Positions 33,691 through 48,369 are shown, counted from the stretch's first letter. The stretch is DNA of 64,000 nt from Anagrus nilaparvatae (GCA_022575985.1 JAKSXM010000077.1:124001-188000), one strand, 5' to 3'. The notes: a model not told the origin generated them from the letters alone. Made by a program: numbers and translations.

Positions 33691-34870
33691 ATGTATCTTT
33701 CTTTTAATGCAGACAACCATAAATAAAAAAAGTAATTATTAGGTAAATGAACAATTTTTTTCTTTTAAGTTTTTAGCTTTTAACTAAAGGTATATTCAGT
33801 TACAAGAAAAATATTATTCAGTTCAGCTTTATATTTACAGTCTCATGTATTACTTAAGTATCAAGAGATCCATTGCTGGAGCAGTATTTATTCTTACGAT
33901 GAATGTTCTGCAGTTTAAAAACTCATTAATTGCAGGAAACAAGTAATCAGTATCTAAGGCTGACAAGACTCATATGGTGTTATAGATAATTTCTTTTGAA
34001 CTCCAGAACATTGATCGTACAAACAAAGACTACTCTAGTGATGGATTTTTTGATAGTTAAGTAAAACTTGAATGAAAAATATTATTCAATCATTTATTTT
34101 TATTTTTTAAATAATGAAATAACTATTTCTTTTGTTTTATATGTCTAGCATGTATCTTTCTTTTAAAGCAGTCAACAATAAATAAAAAAAGTAAATAATT
34201 AAATGAACAATTTTTTTCTTTTAAGTTTTTAGCTTTTAAGTAAGGGTTTCAAAAATATAATTCAGTTCGGCTTTATATTTACAGTCTCGTATATTACTTA
34301 AGTATCAAGAAATCCATTGCTGGCGGAGCAGTGATTATTCTTACGATAAATGTTCTGCAGTTTGAACACTCATTAATTGCAGCAAAACAAGTAATAAGTA
34401 TCCGAGTAAGTATCTGAGACAGACAAGAAACATTTAGTGTAATAGCTAATTCCTTTTGAACTCCAGAACATTGATCGTAAGAAAAAATAATACATGAGTC
34501 ATGGATTACTTGATACTTAAGTAACACATGAGACTGTAAATATAAAGCTGAACTGAATTATATGTTTGAATGCTGTAATTATAAACTAAAAACTTAAAAG
34601 ACAAAAATTCTTAATTTATTTATTTATTTTCTTTAAAGATGCAACCTAGACATATAAAAAAAAAAGAGATGGTTGTTTCATTATTTAAAGAAAATAAATA
34701 AATAAATTAAAAGTTTTTGTCTTTTAAGTTATTAGTTTATAACTAAAGCATTCAAAAATATAATTCAGTTCAGCTTTATATTTACTGTCTCATGTATTAC
34801 TTAAGTATCAAGAAATCCATGACTCGTGTTGTGTTTGTTCTGGAGTTCAAAAGGAATTAGCTATTACACC
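33690..34870. repeat. ~430-bp duplicated unit plus an inverted copy, centred near 34650
   Basis: A unit containing CAGCTTTATATTTACAGTC and ACTTAAGTATCAAGA occurs near 33830, 34270 and 34770. A reverse-complement copy ends near 34560. The last two form a palindrome whose centre is AT-rich and lies near 34650. Confidence 0.7.
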
Positions 34871-34879
34871 ATGGTTCTT

Positions 34880-36540
34880 GTAGTGTATGACTATTAAAAA
34901 AAATTTTAGAATAGCGTATAGTTTCTGCTAAAGTAAATATAAAAATTTTAATGCTATCATTGCATAAACACATTTTAAATTACAACTTTTATATAAAACA
35001 GGACACTAATCGAAAAAAATTTAGAATGGCGTATAGTCTCTGCTCAAGTCAATAAAAATATTTCCATTGCATAAAAATATATGAAATTACAACTTTTAAA
35101 TAAAACAGGACGACTAATCAAAAAAAAATTTAAAATGGCGTATAGTTTCTGCTAAAGTCAATAAAAATATTTCAATTCAATCATTGCATAAAAATATTTG
35201 AAATTCCAACTTTTATATAAAACAGGACGACTAATCGAAAAAAATTTAGAATGACGTATAGTTTCTGTCAAAGTGAATAAAAATATTTCAATATTAACAT
35301 TGCATAAAAATATTTGAAATACCAATTTTTATATATAACAAACCATTATTCAAAAGAATTTAGAATGGTGTACAGTTTCTGCCAAAATCAATAAAAATAT
35401 TTTAATGTTAACATTGCATAAAAATATTTGAAAATCCAGCATTAGTATAAAGCATGAAACTATTATAAAAAAATGTGAAATGACGTATAGTTTCTGCTAA
35501 AGTTAATAAAAATATTTCAATGCAATAATTGCATAAAAATATTTGAAATTCCAACTTTCATTTCTAAAAGGACACTATTCGAAAAAAATATATTATAGCG
35601 TATAGTTTCTGCTATAATACACCCGATAATATATATTAAAATTTTTAGATGTTTTTCAAATTGTGGACCATCAATATGAGTTAATCTTTTTAAGTTCTTA
35701 ACGAAAAATATATTAAAGAGCGGTATAATTTCTGTTAAATTCAATACTAATATTTCAATGCTATCATTGCAGAAAAATATTTAGAATTACAAATTTTCTA
35801 TAAAACAGGAGACTATCAGAAAAAAATTTTAAATGGCGTATAGTTTCTGCTGAAGTGAATAAAAATATTTCAATGCAATCATTGCACAAAAATATTTCAA
35901 GTTGCAACTTTTATATAAAAGAAACTGATCCAAAAAAATGTAAATGGCGTATAGTTTCTGCTAAAGTCAATAAAAATATGCCAATGCTATCATTGCATAA
36001 AAACATTTTAAATTACAACTTTTATATAAAACAGGACCCTAATCGAAAAAAATTTAGAATCGCGTATAGTTTCTGCTAAAGTCAATAAAAATTTTTCAAT
36101 GCTATAATTGCAAAAAAATATTTTAAGCTGCAACTTTTATATAAAACAGGACACTATTAGAAAAAAATATAAAATGATGTATAGTTTCTGCTAAAGTCAA
36201 TAAAAATATTCCAATGCAATCATCCCACAAAAATATTTCAAGTTGCAACTTTTATATAAAACAGGAAACTGATCGAAAAAATTTAAAATGGTGTATAGTT
36301 TCTACTAAAGTCAATAAAAATATTTCAATGCTATCATTGCATAAAAATTTTGAGAATAAAAAAATATTTCAATACAATTATTGCATAAAAGTGTATGACT
36401 ATTAAAAAAAATTTTAGAATAGCGTATAGTTTCTGCCAAAGTAAATATAAAAATTTTAATGCTATCATTGCTTAAAAACATTTTAAATTACAACTTTTAT
36501 ATAAAACAGGACAGTAATCGAAAAAAATTTAGAATAGAAA
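34880..36540 (-). repeat. ~120-bp satellite, left arm of a large inverted repeat
   Basis: The satellite monomers lie here in inverted orientation and match 38770-40320 read backwards, including rare variants: the CTCTGCTCAAGTCAAT unit near 35040, the TTGATGGTCCAC unit near 35670 and the AATAGTCATAC unit at both ends. ORFs here are satellite read-through. Confidence 0.85.
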
Positions 36541-38505
36541 CAAATTATTACAAAAAGATTTGTGCATTTATTATTATATTTAGAGCGCCGTTTGCTGGCT
36601 GGTTAGGGGCCTGGCAAGTTAAGCATTTTGTGAAAATAATAAATGTTTATAATAATTACGTAAGCAAATTATATTTATGGAAGACCCTGGGTGACGAACA
36701 GGTCCCAGGGGTTCCATTAAAAGAAATTAATTATTTATATCAAAATTTTAGGTTAACTAGAATGCTACTTAACTTAGGGCCAAAAAAATTGATCTCACAA
36801 CCTTTACGGCCCGAATGTGTATAGGCAATAATCTTAAAAGTTTTATTGTTCTATCCTTTTTTAGTGTCTCTGGGCTCAGATCGCATGTAAATGCCAAAAA
36901 ACCCGTACTTAACTTAGACGTAATTATACTTTAATTTATTAAAGTCTTACATCTATTTAAAATTAGTTTTCAGTTATTAAAAAAATTATATAAAAAAACT
37001 GTGCTCATTAAAGAGTTTCAGAAATGATAATATATATTATTTGTAAATTTATTTGTATCAAAATTTTAGGTTAACTAGAATGCTACTTATTATATTTATG
37101 GAAAATCCTGGGTGACGAACAGGTTCCAGGGGTTCCATTAAAAGAAATTAATTATTTATATCAAAATTTTAGGTTAACTAGAATGCTTACTTAACTTAGG
37201 GCCAAAAAAATTGATCTCACAACCTTTACGGCCCGAAAGTGTATAGGCAAAATTATCTCAAAAGTTTTATTGTTCTATCCTTTTTTAGTGTCTCTGGGCC
37301 CAGATCGCATGTAAATGCCAAAAAACCCATACTTAACTTAGACGTAATTATACTTTAATTTATTAATGTCTTACATCTATTTAAAATTAGTTTTCAGTTA
37401 TTAAAAAAATTATATAAAAAAACTTTGCTCAAAAAAGAGTTTCAGAAATGATAATTTATTATTTGTAAATTATTTATATCAAAATTTTAGGTTAACTAGA
37501 ATCCTACTTAACTTAGGGCCAAAAAAATTGATCTCACAACCTTTACAGCCCGAAAGTGTAGGCAATAATCTCAAAAGTTTTATTGTTCAATATTCTTTTA
37601 ATGTCTCTGGGCCCAGATCGCATGTAACTGCCAAAAAAGCGATACTTAACTTAGACGTTATTATACTTTAATTTATTATAGTCTTATATCTAATATCTTA
37701 TCTATGAAAATTAGTTTTCAGTTATTAAAAAATTTATAAAACTAACTGTGCTCATAAAAGTATTTCAGACATGATAATTTATTATTTGTAAAAGTTGTTT
37801 ATATGAAATTGTAGCAATTCTGAATGCTTGCTTAACTTAGGGCTAAAGTATTCTTAAAATTTATGTTAAAATTTTTAATAGTTCAAAATAATACAGTTTG
37901 AAAAAAATAATAAATATAACAAACACTTATTTGTAAATAGTGCATGCATAATAAAAAAAATGTAAATTACATGTAATATATGAAGTGTTAAAAATAGAGA
38001 ATAAAATTTCAATTAAAATCAGATTTTTTTAAAATTCGAATACGAATTTAAGGTAATTCAATGTATTTTATTTTTCAAAATGTAGATATTCAAAAATGCT
38101 TGCGAATTTCCCAAACAAAATAAAATAAATAATTTTTGCTAATTTAATGGTAAAAATTTGCATAAAATTAATTTTCATAGAGTCATCACCCAAATTCTTG
38201 ATCAGCGACCCAAAGAACCCGTTAGGACTTAATTTGGTCGCTCAAAGTGCAGAATTAGCAAAAACATCCTTTTTAGGGATTGTTTTTGCTCATTTAAGGA
38301 TGAAATATTTATTATTCAAAAAAAATTCCCCCAAATTCTTGATTAGCGGCCCAGAGAACCGGTTAGGACTTAATTTGGTCGCTCAAAGTGCGAAAATAGA
38401 AAAAACACCCTTTTTAGGGGTTGTTTTTGATAATTTGAGGGTGAAATATTAATTATTTATCAAAAATTCCCCCAAATTCTTGATTAGTGACCCAAAAAAC
38501 CCCGT
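36541..38505. repeat. Spacer of the inverted repeat: ~310-425-bp and ~140-bp tandem repeats
   Basis: 36580-37850 holds three copies of a unit with GATCTCACAACCTTTA and CAGATCGCATGTAA (near 36880, 37303 and 37617). 38190-38500 holds 2.3 copies of a ~140-bp unit with GCGACCCAAAGAACCCG and TTTAGGACTT-like landmarks. No gene. Confidence 0.75.
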
Positions 38506-41470
38506 GTTTTTATTGACTTTAGCAGAAACTATACACCATACTAAATTTTTTTCGATTAGTCGTCCTCTTGTATATAAAAGTTGGAATTTCAAATATTTTT
38601 ATGCAATGATTGCATTGAAATATTTTTATTGACTTTAGCAGAAACTATACGCCATTTTAAATTTTTTTTTGATTAGTCGTCCTGTTTTATATAAAAGTTG
38701 TAATTTCATATATTTTTATGCAATGGAAATATTTTTATTGACTTGAGCAGAGACTATACGCCATTCTAAATTTTTTTCGATTAGTGTCCTGTTTTATATA
38801 AAAGTTGTAATTTAAAATGTTTTTAAGCAATGATAGCATTAAAATTTTTATATTTACTTTGGCAGAAACTATACGCTATTCTAAAATTTTTTTTAATAGT
38901 CATACACTTTTATGCAACAATTGTATTGAAATATTTTTTTATTCTCAAAATTTTTATGCAATGATAGCATTAAAATATTTTTATTGACTTTAGTAGAAAC
39001 TATACACCATTTTAAATTTTTTCGATCAGTTTCCTGTTTTATATAAAAGTTGCAACTTGAAATATTTTTGTGGGATGATTGCATTGGAATATTTTTATTG
39101 ACTTTAGCAGAAACTATACATCATTTTATATTTTTTTCTAATAGTGTCCTGTTTTATATAAAAGTTGCAGCTTAAAATATTTTTTTGCAATTATAGCATT
39201 GAAAAATTTTTATTGACTTTAGCGGAAACTATACGCGATTCTAAATTTTTTTCGATTAGGGTCCTGTTTTATATAAAAGTTGTAATTTAAAATGTTTTTA
39301 TGCAATGATAGCATTGGCATATTTTTATTGACTTTAGCAGAAACTATACGCAATTTATATTTTTTTGGATCAGTTTCTTTTATATAAAAGTTGCAACTTG
39401 AAATATTTTTGTGCAATGATTGCATTGAAATATTTTTATTCACTTCAGCAGAAACTATACGCCATTTAAAATTTTTTTCTGATAGTCTCCTGTTTTATAG
39501 AAAATTTGTAATTCTAAATATTTTTCTGCAATGATAGCATTGAAATATTAGTATTGAATTTAACAGAAATTATACCGCTCTTTAATATATTTTTCGTTAA
39601 GAACTTAAAAAGATTAACTCATATTGATGGTCCACAATTTGAAAAACATCTAAAAATTTTAATATATATTATCGGGTGTATCATCGCAGAAACTATACGC
39701 TATAATATATTTTTTTCGAATAGTGTCCTTTTAGAAATGAAAGTTGGAATTTCAAATATTTTTATGCAATTATTGCATTGAAATATTTTTATTAACTTTA
39801 GCAGAAACTATACGTCATTTCACATTTTTTTATAATAGTTTCATGCTTTATACTAATGCTGGATTTTCAAATATTTTTATGCAATGTTAACATTGAAATA
39901 TTTTTATTGATTTTGGCAGAAACTGTACACCATTCTAAATTTTTTTCGATTAGTCGTCCTGTTTTATATAAAAGTTGGAATTTCAAATATTTTTATGCAA
40001 TGATTGAATTGAAATATTTTTATTGACTTTAGCAGAAACTATACGCCATTTTAAATTTTTTTTTGATTAGTCGTCCTGTTTTATATAAAAGTTGTAATTT
40101 CATATATTTTTATGCAATGGAAATATTTTTATTGACTTGATCAGAGACTATACGCCATTCTAAATTTTTTTCGATTAGTGTCCTGTTTTATATAAAAGTT
40201 GTAATTTAAAATGTGTTTATGTAATGATAGCATTAAAATTTTTATATTTACTTTAGCAGAAACTATACGCTATTCTAAAATTTTTTTTAATAGTCATACA
40301 CTTTTATGCAATAATTGTATTGAAATATTGTTTTAATCTCAAAAATTTTTATGCAATGATAGCATTGAAATATTTTTATTGACTTTAGCAGAAACTATAC
40401 GCCATTTTAAATTTTTTGGATCAGTTTCCTGTTTCATATCAAAGTTGCAACTTGAAATATTTTTGTGCGATGATTGCATTGGAATATTTTTATTGACTTT
40501 AGCAGAAACTATACATCATTTTATATTTTTCATTTTTTTTTTAATTTTTTGACTAAATTGCAAATGTTCTATCATTTAGTATACACAAAAACGATCATTT
40601 TCCATTCAGCAGAATTTTTTTCATAAGAAATTGCGTTTTTTGGCCACTTTTTTTTTTTTACTACACTGTAAGTCTCCTGTTTTATAGAAAAATTGGAATT
40701 TCAAATATTTTTTCAAATATATCGCGACTTATTGTAAAATGCGCCTAAAACAAGTTAATTTTAGATATTATTTTTAATATAAATTGAGAAAATTTTTATG
40801 CAATGATTGTATAAAAATATTTTTTTAATTTCAAAAATTTTTATGCAATTATTGCATTAAAATATTTTTGTAATTTCAAAAATTTTTATGCAATGATTGC
40901 ATTGAAATATTTTTTTAATTTAAAAAATTTTTATACAATGATTGCATTAAAATTTTTTTATTTACTTTAGCAGAAACTATATGCTATTATTAATTTATAT
41001 AATTTATAAATAAATTTTTTTCTAACATTCTCCTGTTTTATAGAAAAGTTGGAATTTCAAATATTTGTATGCAATAATTGCATTGATAAAATTTTTATGC
41101 AATGATTGCATTTAAATATTTTTTTTAATTTTAAAAATTTTTATGCCATGATTGCATTGAAATATTTTTTTTAATTTTAAAAAATTTTTAGCAATGATTG
41201 CATTGAAATATTTTTTTTAATTTCAAAAAAAATTTTTTAGCAATGATTGCATTAAAATTTTTTTTTGTTATTTGTCTTGTTTTATAAGAAAATTGTATTT
41301 TTTTTATTGACTTAACCAGAAACTATACGCCATTATAAATTTTTTTTCTAACTGTCTCTTGTTTAATAGAAAAGTTGGAATTTCAAATATTTTTATACAA
41401 TGATTGCATTTAAATATATTTTTAATTTTATATATTTTTATGCAATGGTAGCATTTAGATTTTTTTAAAG
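38506..41470 (+). repeat. ~120-bp satellite, right arm of the inverted repeat and decayed continuation
   Basis: 38770-40320 pairs with 34880-36540. From about 40530 to 41470 the monomers are shorter and degenerate (TTTTTATGCAATGATTGCATT with variable spacers). The 75-codon ORF at 39554 has an identical inverted twin at 35517, showing it belongs to the repeat. Confidence 0.85.
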
Positions 41471-41479
41471 AAAATGAAA

Positions 41480-42118
41480 TATAAAATATATAAAATCATA
41501 TAAAAAATGGATATCAGCTGTCCTAAATATAAAAAAATAAAAAATTTCAAAAAATTAGACTCTACGGCGTTTTTTTGATATTTCTCTTTAACTAACGAAT
41601 GAAATTAAAAAAAAATAAAAGTGGCATTAGAAAAGTGTTTAATAAATACAAAGAAACTTGGATTTTACATTTTGACACAATCCATTCCGAGATCTGAAGT
41701 GATGAAAATGTCCACTTTTTGATTTTTTTAATTTTGAAGTTCTTAGCTTCAAACAGTTGTAACTCTGAACCGTGATCTCAAATTAAAAAAAATAAAAACG
41801 TCAAATCGATAGCATTTTTTCCAAGGAATAATTTGCACTAAACTTCGTTTCAAAAAACCTCTTAGATCCTGAGAAAAATCAGTTTTAGTGAAAAAAATGA
41901 AATTATTTTGCGTTTTCGACCACTAACTTCTGATATTGATTTCTCGAAATCATTTAAATATTTTTTAAAAATTAGAAAAAGGTCTGGAGATATTTCTTTA
42001 AAGATTACTTTAAAACCACTTTCATGTATTTTTGTCCGTACAATTCTTCATAAATGCGTGTCCAATAAAATCAAAAATAGTCAATTCATTAAATTATTTC
42101 ATTTTAATATATATAGGA
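41480..42118. repeat. Dispersed ~620-bp block ending in an inverted Helitron-like 5' terminus
   Basis: It matches 51707-52322 over its whole length, for example AGAAAAGTG(T/C)TTAATAAATAC, CCTCTTAGATC and CGACCACTAACTTCTGA. It ends TTATTTCATTTTAATATATATAGGAT, the complement of the terminus at 48048 and 50270. Not coding. Confidence 0.8.
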
Positions 42119-42630
42119 TTATAAGAGCAAATGTTTTAGAACTAAAACAAGAACTTCATTATTTAAATTAACTATGTTGCTTTTGTGAAGTTCTATTAAT
42201 TCATTAGAAACTATTGACTTTTTGAGTTATTTCTTTGCAGGTTCCAATGAACTACACAAATGCAGCACAATTAATTTAAATGTTGTAGTTGTAGAAAACA
42301 GCTTTAAAAAGTATAAGCACACGAATTGCCCCTCAATTTATCATATGGGGATTGAAGGTAATCGATATTCGAGTCGATTAGTATAGGTTAGAAAAGTGTA
42401 ACCCCTCTATTTTTTCGCGCTATTTTCAAAAAACCATTTTTTAAATGTTATTTAAATGGAGCACATTTTGGCCAATATCGCCAAAATTGGTACTAAAAAT
42501 TAAAAACTGTCTCGGGAAGTTTTTTGTTACCAAACAGTACCACTTCCTGAGAATCTCAAGTCGCTCCTATCCAGAGCAGATTTCGCCGAATATTCACCTC
42601 CCCCATTTATTTAATTGTATAATACTGTAT
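42119..42630. other. Non-coding spacer
   Basis: No gene, tandem repeat or element end is recognised. Confidence 0.4.
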
Positions 42631-42631
42631 A

Positions 42632-44473
42632 TATAGGAATCCTTCGTTATTCGCGGTAGTTAGGTTCCAAGAAACTGCCGCGAATAACGAAACCGCGATA
42701 AACGAGACCTTAGTCTTATGGGAAAATGGGGGTTAGGTTCCGGTTAAATAAAAAAACTCAATTTAAACATATGTATGCATATATTTATTCATTGATTTGT
42801 AAATTAGGACAGTAATATTTAATCCTTATAATAATCTGTTAATTGCGAATGTTTAGATCTCCTTAAATTATTATATAATTCTTCATAATTTTGAATTGCC
42901 ACTTCACAACTGCGTCTAAAAGTTAAACTTCTGTTCATGATTGGATCATTATTCATTGCAAGTTCTACAGCAATTTGAATATGGTTTATAACTTGCAGCA
43001 CTATTTTAGCACTAAAGTGAGGTGGACTTGAATTTATTTCTTCCTCTGGTTCATCTGAATAACCTGTTAACTTTTCAAGCTCTTCAATTGGAATCTCAGT
43101 TTGTTGAGAATTTACAAGCTCTAAAACCTCCGAATGTTGAAGATCTTGGAAACCTTGACCACCGATCTCTCTAGCCATATTTATGACTCCTTGAAGCACT
43201 TCTTCTAACTCAGACTGTTTATTTTTTTTAGACTTTTCTGGAACAACATTAGGTAGAAGTTTTCTCCAACTTGCATTTATAGTGGTCTCGCTAACTTCGT
43301 TCCAAGATTCTTCAACATAAGATATTGAATCCATTATCGTGAAATTTTTCCAAAAATTTCTTACAACATTTTCAGGATTAAAATCAATGCAAATCTGGTG
43401 GTGGTTTACACTTTGGACCATTTTTCTAATTACGCGCCTTAAATAGTATGATTTAAACGTCGCGATAACAGTTTGATCCATAGGTTGGATTAAGGCTGTC
43501 GTATTTGGCGGAAGAAACATTACTTCGATGTTTGGATGCGCGTCTTGAAGGCTTTGTGGATGGCTTTTACAATTATCCATGAGAAGAAGCACTTTAAAAG
43601 CCAAATTGCGTTGAATCAAAAATTCTTTTACATCGGGTACGAACGATTGATGAAACCATTCTTCAAAGTTAATCTGCGTTACCCACGCCGTCTTGTTTGA
43701 TCTCCAAAAAACTGGAAGTTGATTTTTATTCTTTAGAGCTCTTGGAGTTTCTGATCTATAAACCATCATCGGTTTACATTTGAGATTTCCCGACGCATTG
43801 GCACAGAAAACAAGAGTAAAACGATCCTTGGCCACCTTAAAACCTGGCGCTCTTTTTTCCTCTTAAGTCAACCATGTTCAAGTCGGCAATCTTTTCCAAA
43901 AAAGTCCCGTTTCATCCAGGTTAAAAATTTGATCAGAAAGGTATTTTTTTTCTTGGATAATTTTTTTTAGTTGCGCAGGAAACTCAAAGGCAGCTTGATG
44001 ATCGGCAGCAGCACTCTCGCCTAATTAAATCATTAAATATATTTATAATGTTTTAATTTTTTTCCAAACAAATTTTAAAAAATTTTTCGTGAAGAGAAAA
44101 TTGCGTTTTGAATCTTTCGAACCATCCTTTGCTGGCATTAAATGGCCCATCTGTACCATATTTTTCACTTAAATAAGTATGTAACACTGTTGTTTGATCT
44201 CGTATAGCAGCTGTAGTAACTGGAATTTTTTTATGTATTTTATTGTATCCAAATCATAAGCATTTCTTCCATTTTTTCCATATTATTCCGTCTAATTATT
44301 TTAATATTTTTTGCATGTGAGCCTAAATTTGATACACTGTCACGAATTTTTTTTTCATTATTTCTTATTGAGCGTATCGTCGATTCATTCACATCGAATT
44401 TTCGTGCTATGGAAGCAATTTTATCACCATTTTGAATTAAATTTAAAATTTTTAACTTGTCCGCTAAATTCAT
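42632..44473 (-). pseudogene. pogo/Tigger-type transposon remnant
   Basis: Transposase of the Tc1/mariner superfamily, pogo/Tigger branch, read right to left. 44240-44473 encodes a psq-type HTH (KLKILNLIQNGDKIASIARK). About 44040-44235 encodes a CENP-B-type second HTH (FNASKGWFERF). The DDE core follows: NLDETGLFW, LLMDNCKSHP and IQPMDQTV carry the three catalytic Asp residues. It ends at 42819. In-frame stops occur near 43865-43890 and the frame is broken by AT-rich sequence near 44050, so it is dead. The left terminus has a hairpin at 42648-42691 (TTCGTTATTCGCGG pairing with CCGCGAATAACGAA). No matching right terminus was found. Confidence 0.85.
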
Positions 44474-47409
44474 AAAATTTCAAATTAAGAAACCGGGTCG
44501 TTCTGGCGTAAATATCTGGAAAAATATTACTTTCACAAAAAAATGATTAATATTATTTTGCAAGGACAAAATTGGGAAAATTTTGAAATCAACCAGAACC
44601 GTTGAAAATAAGCAGAAAAAAAGACATGGGCAAAATAAACTTTTTTCCAATTTTTTTATGCCAATTTTTTAGCGCTATCTGGACTGAGATGCTTGAAAAA
44701 AAATCCTTTAACGAAAATTCAGAACACTTGTTTCTAAATATGTCCAGTCATTTTTAGCCCTATCGTGTAATTATTGTTTACGTTCTGGACTGACAAAGTT
44801 TGGTAAAATCGTATATTTTGTAAGGCATTATAAGTTTTTGGCCAGCAGCGTAAACATTATTTACTTTAAACAGCCAAATTTTTTAGCATTTATTTCAAGT
44901 TATTTGTATTTTAATTTTTTGGTTTAAATTTTCATCTGTAAGAAGATTTAGCCGTTTAAAATTGTCTATTTTATGTTTATAATGGTTAATGCTCTTTTTT
45001 TTTAGGCGAAATTTAAAAAAAATGGTCGTGCCAATTGAAATTTTGCATATCACATGAAATTTTGGCGTTAACCTTAGCTTTGAAATGGTTCATAACGTTA
45101 TCATTAGCTAAAAAATAGTTATGGCCAAAAATCCTTTTTTTTCAACAATTTTATAAAATTTTTATATTTAATCCAATTAAAACATTCCAGTCCCTCTATA
45201 CTCTATTTCTAAGTGTTATAAAAAATTTTCGTACAGTATCGTATGTTTAGATGATAATTCAATAAAATGCTACTGTCAAATTTCAAATACCGGTTTTTTT
45301 CAGCTGTAAATTAGCCGTAAAACCTAAAGTAAGTAATAAAAAAGGCATAAAGATTTTTGTATTTTTGGGTAAATATTAAATTTTATGAATAATTTTTACA
45401 CGACAAATGTTTATAGGCAGGGGGTTTTTCAAGAACGTAATGGGGGGGGGGGGGAGGGAGCAAATGAACTAAGAATTATTTCAATTTAGAGACTTAGAAT
45501 TATTTGAGTTTAGATTTAGAACTGAAAATTATTTTCATTTAGGGACTTTGAATAATTTTGACTTAGGGACTTAACATAATTTTTAAATAAGGATTTTAAG
45601 TGCTTAAAATTATTTTTTTGGGGGTTAAGGCAAGTTTCTCTACTATGAGCGCTATTTTAAAGGATATTTTGAATTGGACAAAAAAATCCACTTTGCATTC
45701 AATGGTGGATCTAGAAAATTTGGGGGGGGTCATTTAAATTAAATAACAAAAAAATTGCTTAAAAAGGTTCTTAAAATTTTTTTTGGGGGTCTAACTGGTA
45801 CTTCTCGTTAATTATGTAACGTAAAATTAGATAAAAAAGGTAAAACTGACCGCTAATTGGGGGGGGGGGGTATCTATAAATAATATATCAATGGTTTTTT
45901 CTTAGTATATCATCTGCTCCTAAGAGAATTTCACTAAATTATTTGACTAGCATAAATATCGCTTTTTTTTATGCTTATATTGAAAGATTTAAAAAACAAA
46001 TTTGAATAACAGTTGTTTTAAATTTTTTTACATTTTGGGGTAGTTTTCATACCCAGGGTTGCAAATATTGTTACTTTTTCGGCTGTAAAATAAAAAGGGT
46101 CAACAAAAAAAATTTAATAACGTTCTTTTTATTTTTTAAAAAAATTTAGGTTTATTTTTCACCCCCCCCCCCCCTGGGAAGGGGTTGAATTCATTTCATA
46201 ATAGTAAATATACGATAAAATATTTTCAAAAAATTGATCCAAATCCAAAAAAATTAATTTGAGGGCATAATAAAAAAAAAATCTTTATTAATTTTTCTGA
46301 AAAAATGGGATTTATTTGATAATTTTAGCTTAAATTCCAAAATATTAAAAAAAAACTCCAAAGTAAGGGTAGTTTTTCCTGTTTACAGGGTGTTTGAGAA
46401 ATTTCTGACATTAAAATCGTAATCAGTGACCCGAAAAACCCCCTGGTACCTATTTTCACCAAAATTCATTTAATATTGCCCGAGATATTAAATATTTATT
46501 TTTTTTTGGACAAAAAAACAGTTTGGCCAATTTTTACAACGTTCTGGACCAACTCCAACTAACCAAAATACTTTACACCTTACTTAACAAATTTCAGAAA
46601 ATTTCAAGTTGATCTGACTTGCCTCTAATTACTGCTTCATTTTACAAAAAAATTTACCTCCTTTCCTGTATTAAATGTTATGTGTTGCATCTACAAATAT
46701 ATATATTTGTAAATATGTAATATATATTGTAAATACATATTTATATCTGTCAGAGTAAATGGGTCTTAAGCTATTCGCTATTGGGTAACTTACCCATTTT
46801 CCCCAATTAGCCATTACGGAATAAAATCCCTAATTTGCTTTAAGTCTTTGATTCATTTGTTTATTTTGAGATTATTTCTTAAAGGGCCCGTCAGGAATAG
46901 TCAACAGCTAAGGAAAATATAATTAATTAATATAAGGAAAAAATAATTTTTTAAATAATTATTAATAAAAAAAACCTAGCTATTTCATACTGAAAATTAT
47001 TGGATATCATTTCAATCGTAGGTTGAATTTGAAGTATGATTCACAAGGCAAGAAATTTAAAAAATATATCAGAAAGCATTAATGTACCTATTCCATACAG
47101 TATACTTTTCTAAAGTAAATGGAGGGGGGAGGGGGAGAGATATCAAAAATATCATAAGGTAAATTGCTATCCAATAATAATATCATCGTCTTAAAAGTGG
47201 CCATAGAATGAAAGCTACATTTATAACTTAACAGGGGTTGCTATATAAGAGACTTTTTAGGGTTTTATAATATATTTTATCCATAAAAAAATAATTACAC
47301 CCCAAATTTAGAAAACACATTAAGTTAATTTTTTAAACAATTGTTTATTATCTATATTATAACTAGATATTAGACAAATTTATTTATATATCTATATCTA
47401 TATATATAT
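44474..47409. other. Non-coding, repeat-poor stretch with G/C homopolymers
   Basis: No credible ORF. G runs occur near 45444, 45722 and 45858, and a C run near 46160. CAGTGACCCGAAAAACCCCC near 46427 resembles the 140-bp repeats at 38190 and the complement of those at 63570-64000. Confidence 0.5.
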
Positions 47410-48047
47410 GTTACACCCCAAACGTGTAATTGACCAATTCATGAAATGGTCAAGCCCCTTGCCCATTTCATGAATTGGTCAAAAAATAGTAAAAATACCC
47501 TGCCAACTAGCTGGCACTGAGGTTCCTCAAACAATGGGCTGTAATCTTTATTTACAACAAATATTATTGATTACAACCATGCAATTATACATACATTTTT
47601 CGTTTTTAGTAGCTGGTAAAGTAGGTTATTAAGATCATTTTGTTATTAAAGCGTCCATGAATTGGTCGCGCTGGCGTTAATGGATTTTAAATCATTTTTG
47701 CATAATTAAAAAGAGACAAATATAAAAAAAGCTAATTTTATTTTTTTTTATAAAATTTTATTTTATTAGAATATATAATTATCCCTTAATAATTAAAATA
47801 TTGGGTAATATAATTTTTTTGTTTTGTCAAAGAAATGGTTGGTAACGATGACAAAATTACAAATATTCGCTCAATTATTATAAAAAGATAGGAGTTTTTA
47901 CCAGAATTTATAATAATTTCTTATAATTTATTTTCTCAGTGTACTTCTTGCATTTGACCAATCTTCCGCAACAATAATAATAATAATAATTTGTAATAAA
48001 AAAAATAACCACATTAATTGCTTCAAGATTTTAACATTATTTATATT

Positions 48048-48100
48048 ATCCTATATATATTAAAATGAAATAATTTAAAAAAGTTGTCACCCTAATCAGT
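48048..48100 (+). mobile_element. Helitron-like 5' terminus, partner end not found
   Basis: A|TCCTATATATATTAAAATG followed by AAATAATTTAAAAAA is the same terminus as at 50270. No CTAG 3' end is seen before the next copy. Confidence 0.5.
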
Positions 48101-48369
48101 GTATAACTCAAAATCTATATCACCAAAACGATCAAACTAAAGTGCTATGTATTTGTTAATGCGTTATCTAAAACAAGTTTTTTTGGTTTTTAATTTAACC
48201 CTTTCATTAAAGAGAAATCTCTAGAAAACCAATTTACTTTAAATTATAAAAAATTATCTTTTAAAAAATTAATATCTGAGACAAAATATATATATTATTA
48301 TATTATTTTATATAACAAAAAATATATATTAAAAAATTTCTACTTTTATCAAGCTGTGAACAATTAATG

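Noticed and set aside
35517..39781. Identical 75-codon ORFs at 35517 (minus) and 39554 (plus)
   Set aside because: They are the two arms of the satellite inverted repeat, not a duplicated gene.
41908..42171. 87-codon plus-strand ORF
   Set aside because: Lies in the dispersed ~620-bp block. The frame is not kept in the matching copy at 51707-52322.
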